A stretch of 64,000 bases of DNA from Karalla daura (Eukaryota > Chordata > Actinopteri > Chaetodontiformes > Leiognathidae): NCBI GenBank assembly GCA_029224185.1, contig CM055198.1, positions 7,754,210 through 7,818,209 of the forward strand. Direction: 5' to 3'. The position numbers were made by a program, and so were the translations under genes. Shown here piece by piece: positions 33,841 through 48,168 of this stretch. How positions within the stretch are numbered: the stretch's first letter is position 1; the number at the start of each line of letters is the position of its first letter. The notes beneath the pieces were generated by a model. The model was not told the DNA's origin and ran no database searches. It saw nothing but the letters and a program-made list of their open reading frames with translations.

Positions 33841-34685
33841 AGATACCCAAGGCAAATTTGTGGTCAGGGAATCAGCCCGGAGCACTGAGTCAGAGGACAG
33901 CTGATGTGTAGCGAGCAGGGACCCACTGTCAGGTGATAACACACTGAAATAAAGCAGAGCAGAGCGAGGGACAAGAGACACACCGCTGTTGACTTTGTGG
34001 GGGGTGGAGGGTAGGGACAGGGCTTGGGGGAGGAGGGGAGGGGTTGGTACTGTGTGTTTGTTGTGATCTTGTAGAGATAGCAACTGAATTAGATTAACAT
34101 CAATGTTTTCCTGGTGTAGAAGTTGTGTTTATGTCTGTCCCTGTATCCAAAGCTAAACTGTAGCCATCCTTTTCAAATGACTCAACGGAATAACATTAAC
34201 AAGCCAGCGGGCCTACGCACCTCATGTGCACCTCATGCTTACATGCCTGCATTCATATTAATCGTTGTAATTATCGACTGTCAGCTCCTGTAAAAATGTT
34301 GTGCAACCTATTGATGGGTTTCCATTCTCTTGTAGAGCATGTAAGGCTGATCTGATAGACTAGTCAAAACATTTTGAATGTTCGAAATCAGCTGAATGTT
34401 GGTCTGACATCAGTATCCAATGGCTTGATACCATCATTTTCTGTTTACCTCAAACTATTACTGCACAACTACTGCTCCTACAACCACTGCTCACTGCTCT
34501 GCATATTTGCACTTCCTGTTTTCTATTCTTAACCGATTGTATCTAACTTAGATCATCCTGTGTGAGTGATATTTACTGCTCGATAAAACATTAGTGCTGA
34601 TATTGATCGTGCTGCAAATCAAGGTAACTCTTTATGTCTATTGTCCATTGTACCTGTTAGTTTATTGTACATTTACACATACATT

Positions 34686-34718
34686 TGTCATATTTTTTGT
34701 CATATTTTGTCATATTGT
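34686..34718 (+). repeat. short AT-rich tandem (GTCATATTTT units)
   Basis: Three GTCATATT units with slightly different T-run lengths are followed by TTGATGTTTTGATGTT. Confidence 0.7.
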
Positions 34719-36119
34719 CTTGATGTTTTGATGTTAAACTGCAATGTGTTGCAATCTATTGATAATCGTGTGTGATATTGCTGGTGATAGGAGTTCTATA
34801 ACTTTATTCAAAGTTGTTATCAAGAAATAAAATAGTTAAAAAGAAGCAAAAAGAAAAAAAAAAGAGTAAATGCAATATTAAAAATACAACCATAAAGTGT
34901 GTAAGGAAATACCGGCCCAATTCATCCACTCCCAACGCAGACGGTATCATGCTCTGTCATTTATTCTACTTAACAAACATGAACATAACAGAAAAGCACA
35001 GGTTCTCTTTGACAACATGCAATTTCATGTGCCGTTTCCCTCACAAACAAATCACCCGTCTCTCATCAGTTTACAGTCTGAAAAGGAAAACAGCAGAATA
35101 ACTATGGCTGGTTGGATCAGTAAATCATTTGTGTTTATGAATTACCCTTATGATTGGTATATCCACACTGGTAGCAGGCATGTGCTTTATGTTTAACTGA
35201 CTTTGGATCCACATTATGTAGTCCTGATTTCAAGACTACCACAGACGATGATGGAGGATGACTCAGTGACTTGACAAAAACAAAACAAAAACAAAAACAG
35301 GGAGTGGCATGGGTTTCAAATTCTTTAAGTTGACTCAGAATGCTGGACCAGGAGATTCATTCTCGTTTTCTGGTTCCAACACTGGGTTCTTCTGAAATGC
35401 CTCAAATGTCATTTAACAGTCCAATTTGTGGTGAATTACAATATTACAATATAATATTACAGTCCGTTTCTATTCAAATCTGGCACACCTTCATGCTTAT
35501 CTGGCAACCACATAGACTTTTAGCTAACTGGCTGTCATGCTCATACTGTATGACATGACTTCACAGTCCCTGCTTAACAAAAGAGCTTATCAACTTTTTT
35601 AGCAACTAAGTAGTAACTACAGCAATGCAGATATGGAACATGTACACTTTCATGTATACCTTACATGTTTTAGGTACAAAATGATGATGTTTTGGGACCT
35701 ACCCCATTGTTGTCGATATTCAACAAACTCATGGTAAAACTACTTTCATTCCAGCTCCTTATTAAAGCAGAGCCATCTGAGTGTGCAAGGCAGCTTGAGT
35801 GCTGTGCCCTGCTCCCTGTTAGCATTGCGTGGTGGGCAGTGGCAGCAGAGATAAGGGCTGCTGAGCCAGAGGAGATGTGGGGGGGTGGTCTGTTTTCAGG
35901 GTCATTGGCCAAGAAACCATTAGCAGCTTGCTGCTGCTACAGTTGTAAACACACCACATTCAGGCAGCCACACATGCATATTAGCACGCACATGTAGTAC
36001 CATTCACGGACAGACACATACTGAATGACCGAGAGGATGTACTGATGATCTGCTGATTTGACAATCCTCTCCACTTTCTGTTTAGCTGGAACTGCTCTTC
36101 TCAGTCGCTATTTCACTAA

Positions 36120-36120
<1 letters not shown>

Positions 36121-36169
<49 letters not shown>

Positions 36170-36180
36170 ACACGCACACA
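36121..36180. repeat. (CA)n microsatellite
   Basis: About 28 CA units with a few interruptions at both ends. Confidence 0.95.
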
Positions 36181-37149
36181 ACCACATGCTCCCTCACTAA
36201 AAGAAGTACAGGAAACCACCTTTATCAGAAACTCCACCCCACAAGTCTTTTTCTTTTTTGCTGCATTTGCAAAGCTGTATGTCTTGAGCCAGCGTGAACT
36301 AAAATACCAGCACTGTGACTCTCCCTTAACCATCTTTTAGGCAACTGTTCCGTAGAGGTGGATGCATGCTCTCTTACACACACACATGCAAGGAAATGTT
36401 CTGCTAGCTTGCAGCTTATCTGACTGATAAAAACTACCACTTGTTGTCATACTCAAAACATTTTTGTCTTTTCTTTTCCAAAATATTTTTTTCTTTTACT
36501 GAATTTGTCATTATTTTGAAATTATTTTACACTCTATAAAATAAAAAAGTGGGATGTGACAAAAAGTCTTTCAAAAAGTCTGATGTGAAATGCTCCAAAC
36601 AGAATGTTTAAAGGAAGGTTAGTCGAGCAGCGCATATAATGGCCTGTTACACAAAAACCCTCTAGTTATAAACTTAGAGATATCATCTATATAGTCATAT
36701 ACACAGTCTGTAGCTATTTCTGTATGCTCACAGCTGTACAGATGTTATATCCTCATGATGATACTGCTGGTTTTTCTAACACTTTGACCCTTAGGCTAAA
36801 AAGACTTAAAAGACAGCTTTGTAGTTTTTAGAACATCTGACAGTTTTCTCATGTTCACCTTGTTGTTTCTGGGTCAGTTTATCCATAGAAAAACTGTTTC
36901 TGAGTAAAGTGAGATACACTAAACCCGTATCTCACTCCGAGACAGTCAGCAACAACTTGAGCACAACTCACGTCAAGTCATTACTGAACAAAGTAATCAA
37001 GTCCCCACCTGGCTACATGTCGTCACACTGAATAGCACTCTTGACCCAGTTTAAATGCTGGTCAGACCAAGGGCCTTTCCTGTTCACAGGTCCACAGGTC
37101 CATAGGTAAGTCTCGGTTTTTCCACACTCATAAAAAGAATCAATGTTGT

Positions 37150-37200
37150 GTATTCCCAGTGATGGACTGACAGTCTGTCCATGGAGTGTTCCCTGTCTTT
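37150..37200 (+). repeat. short fragment of the abundant teleost repeat
   Basis: GTGATGGACTGACAGTCTGT and TGGAGTGTTCCCTGTCTTTG correspond to the 'GATGGACTGG(C/T)GACCTGTCC' and 'AGGGTGTACCCTGCCT' blocks of the repeat seen more fully at 60565. Only about 50 bp remain recognisable. Confidence 0.45.
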
Positions 37201-40200
37201 GTCCATGTGTTTTGGCACCTTGTGGGACACCACAAGGCAGCTAAGATGTCACTGCCTCCCTGTCTGACAATGCATACTTGAGTACAACAGCTTCTCAGGC
37301 ATGTCTGTGTCTGTGGAATAAGTGAGAGAAAAAGAGAGAGGGGGCTGATGGGAATACAAAGCATGACCCTAGAGAAAAATTCAGACTCAGCGTGGACATT
37401 TCCAATGAACTGACAGGACCTCATTCTCACATTGTTGCATATTTCATACCTTGTTAAAAATAATTAGAACAGTGTTCACAGGAAGGGGTCTGCACGAAAT
37501 GTGTTCATTACAGCCACGAGTTAATGTTTACAAAAGAGCAAATGAAATAACAATCACCATACCGACTGCCATTTTGAGAGGGGGTGGATTTGGTGTCAGA
37601 GTGTGGAGAAATCGTACAGCTGGGTCTGAACATGTTGGAGGGACTGTACATACTTCGAACAGTTTATTTTTAATCATGATTAGATGTCATCAGATGGATT
37701 TAGGCACATGTGTTATACAATCTATATGTCAATACAATGTCAGGAAACTTTGTTGCACAGTGAAATGAACAATGATTTAAAAAGGGTCTAAATATGATAA
37801 ATCTAAAGCTTGTGCTGCTCTTAGTGGGTTTATCTAAATGCAAAGATTATTTAACTATGCTTCTTGATGATGGTTTGACTGCAACTCTTTATTGTCAGTG
37901 GCTTGTGGCCATGTATCGGATAATTTATATCTGCCATAAATGCGTGTTAGGATTGGATGATACTCGTAACGCTTATACACACTGTGCCTCTCAGAGCAAC
38001 GAGACACATATGCATGCGAGTGGAGCAGAGATAAGAGTCATCCCTGGGGTCTTCATGTTGAAGCAGTTTATAAATTACCACACTGGGGCCTGGAAGACAT
38101 TAATGCAGAGCATCTGTGGATGTCACAGAGTAGATCTATGTATTTTTGAGCACAGCCATGTTTTTTTATTTACCTGTGAATGAATAAAGAGATGATTTAT
38201 CAATTCACCCCTTGCGTTCCCCACCCTCTCCCACCCGCCCCCTCCTCCCGTCTCCCTTCTCTGGGGAATTAATCAGCTGTCTGACACATGCACCGCAGCA
38301 GACAGGGAGGCAGCAGACAGAGGGAGGGAGATAGGAAGAAAGATGATGGCAGTGGTGGTGGGGAGGAGGCTGAGACGGATAAGGGTGGCACGAGTCAAAT
38401 TGGAAACATATCCTTTCAACATGTCCTATCTGAGCATTTTATCTGTGAAAAGAGGCACAAGGGGGATGACCCACACGGTTCAAAGGCCTAACTCAATTTA
38501 GTGATGAAACCGTGGCCGAGTCCTCACCAGCCGAAACACACTGCAATGACTCCCGAGAGATGGGAATGTGGTGTAAAACACTTCTCCCAACACCTGCAAG
38601 CTTCCAGACACTGCATCGAAGTGTATCGAAGCCAAGGGAGAAGACCCCCTGCTGGACCGAGTGGAGTTTTCATGTTCTCCTGTGTCTCTGCACCTGGAGA
38701 ACTGGCAGGTTCTCCAGGCACTTGGCTTTCCTAACACAGTCCAAAAAACATTCATGTTGTATTAATTGGAAACTTTACAGTGTTGTATTCCCTGCCGTTG
38801 CCCGATTTGTTTTGGAGACTGGAATCAAAGACAAATGTGCACTACTCTCCCTAACACCTATGCTGAAACAGGAATGATGTAGCTATGGCTCATTACCCAG
38901 TCTCTATTTTTATCTGGGCCCAGGTGGAGCTGGCTCCAGATTGGACACCTGATCACTTCTCTCCGTCTCTTTCTCTGCTCTGGCCAAAGCTTCCCTCTGC
39001 TCACATCTTACCCCTTCACCACCAGCCGTAGTCCATCCTGGCAGGGCCACGTGATGAGTGGTCAATTGAATCAAGCAGTGATAAAGTATCTGAATGTGGG
39101 CGCCTGAATGAGTGTAATCCTTGTAATGATATGGAAATTCAATAACTGACAAATGTGATTTCTTAATCATTATTCACTAGAAAGACATGGAATAAGATCC
39201 TGCCACCTTGCAGACAAACTTCTCTCAATAAGAACAATAGTTACAATGGCGTTAACAGCTTCTACAAAATACAGTGAAAAAAAAAAAAGTCTAAACGGAG
39301 ACTTTGTAGCGTGGCTACATTATGGGCCTGCTCAACTGTTAGGGCATAAGGGGGTCATGTCTTATGATCCAGTGGAAGGGTAGAATACCCCAGACCCAAT
39401 GGGTTAACCTAACAGGAAACCTGGAGGATACACCCTATTAGGCCTGTACTTCCTGCTACTCTGAGGCATGTACAATTTATGAGCCCAGAGGTACGGTGCA
39501 CCACTGCAGATCTGATGGATTTCCTCTTTCGTTCTCCAGCCCCCCCAAAAAAGACTGAGCCGCAGCATTTTATGAAAGAAAAATGAGAAACAAGGAAGAA
39601 AAAAGGCAGATAAGGTGAATAAAGGAACCATCTGCAGGGCACTCTGCAAAGCCTTGTGCCAAACGGTCTGGAAGGAATCACACATCTTGGCAGTACATCC
39701 TATAAATATGCTCTGATCCTTATAATTCAAATGAAACGTAGGAGGATATTAAATAGATCCCATTGCCTGAAAGCCAGTGTATATCAGTGCCAGTGGTGTG
39801 AGTACAGTAACTCACCAGGAATAGATGCTTGCTAGAAATAACTCAAAATTGATAACAGATTTACATAGAGGACTTCGGACAGGCTACAATTTATTTTCTT
39901 ACATCTGTATAGCGAATCTCACGTCTATGTCATATTGAATTGACAGACGCTTATGTACATACAGGATGCTGTGTTGTTTGTCAAATGTGCTGTATTTGTC
40001 AGTACATTTCCAAGCAGTGAAACTTTTGTCTCTCTTTCCCTGGAACTGGTTTCAAAGATGTGATCAGTAGAACTGACATACAACTACAGCCTTACAGTGA
40101 CGCAAGAGTGAAAACCCACAGTCGAACAGCAGCACACAGCTTCAGATAATTACGCAACAGAAAAATTCCCAAAGCAAGAGTAGTTGTCTTCTTCCCCTCA

Positions 40201-43200
40201 CAGCATGCACACAAATGCTCATGATTTATAATGCGGGCAAACAAACATGTAAAATGAAGCTGTTAATAAATTAAACGAACCGCTGTGCGAACCTCGGTTT
40301 TTGTGTCAATGTGTGTGGGTGAAAAGAACGGGCACTTACGCATTTGCCAAACCATCAAACAATCTGTCATGGGGCTCGAAACGCTCGCTTCATGACGTAA
40401 CATGCCTTCTCTTCTTGTCTTGCACCTTGCAGCGCTGCAGACTGGCATGTGAGGTGCATTCCAGCAGCCATACCTTTCTCAACATGTAAACGCTTTGAGC
40501 AGAAAAAAATGTACCTTCGTGTTTTTTCGCTGGGGCTACAAAAAGCTATTTAGTCAAGTAATTAAAAAGTAATGAGAGAGTTATAAAACTAATTAGAGAA
40601 TTAAAAATGCATATTCACATTAGAATAATATTTAGATATGATGTTTAATATCAACTCGATTGTAGCTCCTGCAGGACCAGGAGAACTGGAATAGTTAGAA
40701 AAGAGGCACTGGAGGAAGTAGCAAGTACAAGAGAAATGGGTTTACGATGAGATAAAGGCGGGGAGGAGGGTGGGATAGGGGAGAAGTATCTTAGGGAAGA
40801 GGAGGATGGGGCAGCAGATAGGCAAGCAGTCTCCACTGCTGTCAAACATGACAGAGTAACTGAGCATCTTGTAAGAGACAGTCTGAGCATTATCAAGCTG
40901 CAGTAAAACACACTGATCCCTGCGCTGCCCCGATACAGACTTAAGTTCCAATCTTTGCTTCAGAAGCTGAAGATCAAAGCCTTTGCCAGTCCACTGGGCA
41001 TTTACACAGCAACAATATCAAAGTAAAGATGCTTAACTTCTTACTTCAGGACCAGCTCAATAACATCAGGGATTTACAGTGAGCAATGGATAGAATGCCT
41101 TGTTAATTATCAAGTGAGCCATCAATATTATTAGACTTGAGGAAACACAGCCATGCTGCATAGGCAGAAGATACTGGTGATGAAAATGCTAAAATGTGAC
41201 ACACAGGAAGGACCTGTGCAAACCTGGCATTCATCAACGCTTCTTTTCCTTGTCAACTTCAATACTATAGATATTTTACTTTATTTTACTAGCTACTAAG
41301 CATCAAGCAACTGAATGCCTTACAAATGAACCGCCACCCCTTTACCCCCATCACTCGCTGCTTTAAGTGCTTTTCTAGCTGAAAATAGCTGCTTGTTAAG
41401 CCTGAATACAATGATTATGACAAGATCAATGTGTTCATCAGTCCAACATGTTCTACAAGCTATAACCACATGATGTATTTCAATATAGACACTTTCATCT
41501 TACCTGTGAGGTGTACAGGCAGTTCAGCTGTTGAACTGTTGGTTTTCTTTGTATTAGCACTCAAGGTTAACAGTGATGTTTCCTGCCGGGCTGAACACAA
41601 TCAGTGCTTAAGACATAATGGTAAAAGTGGCTGGGGTGTACGTGTCTGGGCTACAGTGGTTTTCAAATTATATTACATCAAATATAATAGTTGTGACAGA
41701 GTTATTGTTCATATTCAGCCTGAAAATAAGTTTAGAATTTTTTGAAAAGGTGACTTTGGCTGTCATCCAAATGATCTCTTAAACAGAACAAAGGACATTA
41801 TTAGCCACTGAGGCAGTGAATGGAGTCACGTAGGCCGGACTGACTTAACTGCTGTGAGATGATTATCGGCTCTGATTGACTGGTTTAGCTGTACCTCAGT
41901 GAAGCAAATCAAGAGTGTAAAATGTCATAATGTCCTTTGGATAAGAAAGCACTCGCTGAAACATCCTCCCATCTGTGCCTCTTGACGGCCAAAGCACTTG
42001 CCCTCTCTCAAAAATAACTTGCCTCTCCCACTAACAGATGATTACATTTGGAATATGATTTAGCCTTGTCGCCAAGTTGCTATCAGCATGGGGCCTTAGG
42101 TAAACACATTTGATGGGACCCAAAGGTCTAGCACCAACATTGGGCTGGGAGGACAGGCAAGTGCACAGGCCCTTGGCCCAGTGAAGAATCAGCAGAAGCC
42201 AAGCAGGAAACATCTGGAAGACCTAGTGCAAACAGATGTCGGAATGAGATAAGAGCCTCTGAGTTAGAGTTCAGCCTCCCATCTCTGTATGATGAGGCTT
42301 TGTAACATCCAGGTGGGCCGCAGCCTTGGCTCCGACAGCTCAAAGGTCCAAATAATCAAACTACAGCTTTCTTTTTTTTTTCTCACACTAGCATCTGGTC
42401 GAGGCTGTGAATGTTGTCAGTAACTTGTGCTCCATTGTTCCTGGTCTCATTTTGATCCATTGTCAGCCAGACTCTCATGAGACCCCCATTTATACAATGT
42501 TTTTGCCTCTCCAGGTCACCGTTTACATCATTTCCTGCCATAGTTTTAACATCGTCTGGGCAACAAAGTGAAGTATGCATCAATGGTCAGCCATTAACTT
42601 GTATTGCCCACGCTTCAGCTTATTGTTGCACCAGAGATTGTTTGATATTGAACTGCAGTGTCAAATGCATTGTTTGTTTTCAATTGCTCATCTAAACACT
42701 TGAGGGCATATTCTCTGAAAAACAAAAGCCTGGCACAAAACTGGCAAAACTATGTAAGCATGCAATTGTAATTTAGGGTTTCAACTACGTATCTTTGTGC
42801 TCCAGTTTTTAACCCTTCACCCACACCAGTGACACAATATATAGACTCACTTCTCCCTCATGACTGCTGATTACTTTGTGTGAGGAAAATAAAACAGAGG
42901 AGAAAATAACAGAGATAAATTATGAAGAAAACTATGTCATTCACACAGATGAGTTGAAGCCACATGGGAGGCTTGGTTCCTGTTAAACTATAAAAAGGTC
43001 TCTCTTGGGACATAAGATCTGAAGTGGAACTCACAGATTGTTCTGCAATCAGAGACGACTGCACACCATACGCCTGGATCTTCATAAATTGATAAATAAT
43101 GGGTCCTTTGTGGCAGTGGAAAGTTGGAGAAAAGTTAGTCTAAGTAAGACTGTGAGTAGAAAATTTAATAGGAAAAACAGAATTACTGCTGTTGAAAAGT

Positions 43201-43429
43201 TATTATCACCATTTATGGCCACAGTTTTTGCCTCTATTGTAGAACTTTGAGTGTTTTAAAAAAGGTTTTGTTTAAGTAATGGATATTTTACAGCAAATAT
43301 CAAACTTTTTGCACTAGACATGGTCATTGGCACGCCAACACATCCAATTAAAAAGAAGATAGATTCAGATTTTGGGAATAAATGTTTTGGAGAAAAATGT
43401 AGTGTAGGAATGTTTGGAGGTTTGGCGTG

Positions 43430-43600
43430 GTCATCACAGGGTAGTGGGGTCACTTTGAAGTACCTTAAGAAAGTCACTGAACCCCAAACTGCTCCAAATC
43501 AATGTGTGAATGAGTGTGAATTGTTATAGCTACTGGTTAGGCAAGTGGATTGTGTAGCCTCTGCGACCAGTGTATGAATGAAATTGAATGGGTTGAAAGA
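43430..43600 (+). repeat. diverged teleost dispersed repeat (second family)
   Basis: The blocks CACTGAACCCCAAACTGCTCC, TGTGTAGCCTCTGCGACCAG and TGTATGAATGAAATTGAATGGG match a common fish repeat with ends like CTGAACCCC..TTGCTCC and GTGTATGAATGGGTGAATG. The formal family name is unknown to me. Confidence 0.5.
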
Positions 43601-46018
43601 AGGCTGGTGCTTCGAATTAGACGCAATGAGCACAACCCTGAAATCAAAAAGGGTTAGATTAACTCAAGTGCTCAAGTTAATTTTCCAAATACACGTGCTT
43701 TCTAGCTCATTAATTTGATCCCACAGGATGGTATGACCATAACGGGAAACATGGAACTCAGATGTCATCTATGCATAATCAACCATGCCCCTTTACCAGG
43801 AATAATTAAGAGGATTCACTTAACTAGCCCTTGGACGGCCAGTGGTCCACCACACAAACAGGAAATAGAGAAGAGGTCAGTGAATGAAAGGAGGAAGTGC
43901 TGGCAAACAGCAACAATACAAGAGGAGGAAACCCCCCCTTATTATAAATAGGAACAGACCCCCACCGGGCTGTGTTTGGGGTCATGACTGCAGGGATGGG
44001 AGACAATAGGAGAGCAAGGCCGTTGGCTGGCCAGTGTAGGTGTGATATGTCTGTGCGATTGAGATAGTAGAACGTCAAGGGTCATGGGACACAAGCAAGT
44101 CTTCACAAAAACAAGAGTGCAGTGCATGATTCAAGATTATTGTTGGAACAAAACAACCATTGAGGGGAATGAGTTTATCAGAAGATTGTTCTGTACTCAG
44201 TCTAAACTTAAGTACTAGCGTCATGTTTTGTTTTTGGGAAGCACATGTGTATAAAACAACAATATGAGAATAATATTGTAACACTGTAATGACCACTGAG
44301 GTTACATTACTAATAAAACATGTCAGAGTGATTAATGTTGAATTGTACATCGTATCCTGTGTTTGAATGCACGCTGTCACAGCTTCGCTCATCCAACGGC
44401 CTCCATCTGCTTATGTGCATCTGCTCTGAGACCTGCTCTTTACCTAAAGCAGTCCGTTCAGCTGAAAAAGTGACCTCCACCCAGTTTCATAGGAGCATCA
44501 TCACAACTGCAGCCAGACACTTCCCATAGGAAATCCTCAGCAGGGCCAGACACAACAGCATCATTCTTATCACAGTGAACCATCTGCCATTTCTGTTTTG
44601 CACAGGTTGACTCACACTTTGTGCATTTAAAGATAATTAAAAAAAAAGAGAGGAGAGAAAGTTGATCCTTGTTAGAATTGTCCCTTCAATAACAATTGGA
44701 AATGTGACATTCTGGTTGTAAAGGCAAAATCCTGCTGTCTGACATTTTTCTTGTCTTTATACATAGTGGTGATTTGGTCACATCTTTTCTTTCCATGGGG
44801 TTGAAATAGTTATTGATCAGGTGATTAAGTGCTAATGTCTTTGATAGGTGCCTGAATCATACAATGCAAAATACAGCATTTTTCAAAGATGAAATGATTA
44901 ACTTGGAGGAGGGAGTTGAAGAGTCACATGGAAATGACACTACGGACAAATTACACCTGAGGGAAAAGAACAACTGTTATCTTGAGAGGCATGTCCTCAG
45001 ATAGAAAATGACAAGTGTAATTTTGACAAAAAGAGCAAAGGGTCTCTGGGCCTGCATTGGATCACACATCAATTACCGCATCTGGATTGATTTTGACAGG
45101 TTTAAATGTGGTACATAAGCAGATAATGGCTACACTGATAATGGAAATTTCCCCACGCCAAACACTGGCACACTGTCAAAAAGATAAATTGTCGGGTCAC
45201 GGAGGGGGCTGAAACAAAAGATGAATATTTAGTTGACAAGCATGCATATATTTGAATGATTAGAAGTTCACTTTCTCTTCTGCAATCCATCATTTTGTGA
45301 GGAGGAAACAATGTTGATGGCGGTTAGGTGACGCATCAGAACTGGGTAAACACAGTTCACGGCTCCCAACAGATCCACAGGTCAGCTCTGGTTTTCAGAT
45401 GCATAAAGACATCAAATTATCCACAAATATGCTTGGGAAGTTAATATTTCCACTTGAACACTGAAAAATGCCACACTGTCATCAAACACTGTTGTATCCC
45501 TATACCACAGAGCAGGCATTACAAAGCTACCAGAGAATCCCAAAGGGCGTGCTAAGGTCTCAGAGGAGTTTGCTAAGCCAGGGAAGTTTGTAACATGGAG
45601 AGCTTAGGGCAGCGTCCAAGGCCTTTCACCTTGGAGCTGTTAACAGTCAGGCCTGTGATCCCAAGGCCCCTGTTAAAGACCCCCTTGGGTTTAGGACTGT
45701 AACCAGAGAGTTGGAATAACAGAGGAGAGCTCTATGCAGCGGAGCCTCATGTGGCACTGACCCCACTCCCTACTTAGGGCCCGGACAGAGGTCAAAAGGT
45801 GACAGAACTTTTTTTCCCTGCACTCTCCCTCTCTGGCTCTCTTGCAAACATAGATCAGCCAGGCAGAAGGTCAGAGGGGGGTGGGATCTCTGGGGTCTGT
45901 GGTGGGTGGACACTGTGGCTAAGGTCAAGAGAGCCCCCCTGGTTAGCACGACTTTTATCACTGGATGCCATGGATGTGTAAAGCGACCAGTGAGATGGAG
46001 GTGTGTGTTTGTGGAAAT

Positions 46019-46037
46019 GTGTGTGTGTGTGTGTGTG
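46019..46037. repeat. short (GT)n microsatellite
   Basis: Nine perfect GT units in unique sequence. Confidence 0.9.
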
Positions 46038-46142
46038 ACTGTTTCAATGAGAAATTGATGACTGAATTTCTCTACTTGACTTTTATATTTTGGGTCAATT
46101 TGGACATTATATACAAATGGCACACTACTTGAGTTTTAAAAG

Positions 46143-46180
46143 AGTAAGAAAGTAAGTAAGGAAGCAAGTAGGTAAGAGTA
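46143..46180. repeat. imperfect (AAGT)n tetranucleotide tract
   Basis: AAGT/AAGG/AAGC units in tandem with substitutions. Confidence 0.75.
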
Positions 46181-48132
46181 AATTGTAAAAATGTCAGTCC
46201 AGTATGATGCAGTAGCACATGAAATGACTATAAATACATATTGCACAGTGTTTACTTTGTATACAGCACACACTTAATGACTTTTTGTCTTTTTGTTCTT
46301 CTTCTTTGTTCTGCCTCTATCCTCATGTTAGATTGACTCATTATCATGGTTATTTCTAGAGGTTTATACATGCAAACACACATAAAGGTATACCCAGTTT
46401 CTTAAATTATAAGCTATTGAGAAATCATCAGTGCACACACTTTGAAACCTGCCCTTTGACCTAGTTGCATACTATCTGCAACAGCAAAAGTCATCTTTTT
46501 TAATAGCAAGCATGACCTATGCATGGTTTCATATCACAGATAGCGGTGCTTGTGTTTGTGGTAATCTAGTCAGACTCTATGTACCTGTCAGCCCAAACCC
46601 TTGTGCATCAGCTTAGTAAAACAGAGGAATGGAAAAACTGAAAGGTCAAGTCTTGTGGCGGTTGATTCAGAGACAAGGCGACTTTGGTAACCTGATTTTT
46701 CCCCCTCTTGCCTCATTTGCTTATGTGAACCAAACTAAGGTTCAAAGAACTTTTTTTTCTCACACGTTCAAGTGAGCTTGGTAAACAAATACTATGGATC
46801 CCATGGGTGTCAGGCTCTGAGTCTTATTTGCTCCTGCTTGTCTCAGCTTGCGGCTGTGTATTTCTGTCTCTCTGAAGATGCAAAGGTAGCATGGTAGGAC
46901 ACACATCAGCACACAAACTTGCGTGCATACACCCTTGCAGGCAAGCACACACACATACACACATGCACAAACAAAGGTACTTAAACACACAGCACCCTGC
47001 AACAAAGAAACCAAAAATAACAGGCACCTGTTGCTCAAACCACAATGTCTACAATGAAGCCAAATTAGAGCGTTTCCTTGGCAACGGTAATTTCAATCAC
47101 AAACCACAGCAGCAGCCTAGAAAACAACTACACTTAAACAATGCTGCTATGTGAGTCACTGGTAAACAATGGACTAACGTGTGCATTCACATTCTCTATT
47201 TCTTCTATGTTATCAAATCAACATGTACATTCAATACTGAGTTATGTGCGACAGAAGACTTCCACATCTCCATAGTTGTTTAAAGGCCAGAATCGACCAC
47301 ATTAAGCATTAGTGGTTAAAAGAAGATTACAACCTTGATTGCAATGATTTTACTGGTGGGACAAATACAAAGCTTCCCGGCCTTAAACTGCTCTAGCAGT
47401 AGGAGGTTTGACAGTGAGCAAACCTGAGCAAACTGAATTGTTGGAGTGTAATAGGGGCTCCTCTAGTGGACACAACTAGAACTTCATAAACTTGATCATT
47501 TTCTTCCATACACAGTGACTCTCAAAGTACAGGGACACAGTGACATCTCTACAAGGACAAACCATTAAGTCTTTAAAAAAGTAATAAAAGCGATTTTTAT
47601 TTTTACAGGGTGTATATTTCATATATCATAAAGTACAAAAGTGTAGTTGAGCTAGGTGTTGTGCTTTTACTAAGGTTATTTATGTGTATTTTGGAAGTGT
47701 ATGTTGTACATTTTTGACACTTTCTTTACTCAATAAATATCTGTGTCTCACAGATCAAGTATATGCACTTAAACTGTATCCACTGCTTTATCCTGTTCCA
47801 AGATTGCATGAAAGACAGACAATAAAAAGCAATTATGTGACTAGTATTTGTATTATGCCAAAGGGGATGAAAGTCAATAACAAATGGGAGCTCCTAATGT
47901 TGTGTACACATACGTGTCCATGTGAACTAAAGTGGGGGTGTGTGAATACAAGAAGGAGGCGGAGGTCTGAGGAGCCTCAATTCCTCACAAAAGAAAACCT
48001 AATTGGAAGCACATGGGTTGCACTGCGCAGCAGTTTAGGATGGTTTGGAGGGGGTATACGTTACTATTGTGAATGAGGGTGTTGCTGATGGGAGAAAGAA
48101 AGAGGGGAGAAGAAAAAAAATCTGTTTTCAGT

Positions 48133-48168
48133 GGGTGGGAGCAGGGGGGGGGTTGGCGGTTGGGAGGG
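48133..48168 (+). other. G-quadruplex-prone tract
   Basis: Five G-tracts of at least three bases (GGG, GGG, G9, GGG, GGG) lie within 36 nt, separated by 1, 4, 9 and 1 bases. A second G-rich tract (G6, GG, G5, GGG) follows at 48229-48250. Confidence 0.6.

Larger units (their letters stand above)
30606..36120. other. gene-poor region, 30.6-36.1 kb
   Basis: No recognisable gene is present. It contains a pair of inverted E-boxes at 31094-31117, a C-rich stretch near 32160-32190, a GC-rich island-like block (33540-33850) and a short tandem at 34686-34718. The 142-residue minus-strand ORF (30992-31420) has no recognisable motif and a non-ATG-style context, so it is treated as chance. Confidence 0.7.

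Noticed and set aside
33518..33904. 128-codon ORF with a leucine run resembling a signal peptide
   Set aside because: It begins with GTG, not ATG; the leucine run comes from a CTG repeat and the Arg-Glu tail from a GA repeat. Kept only as a GC-rich block finding.
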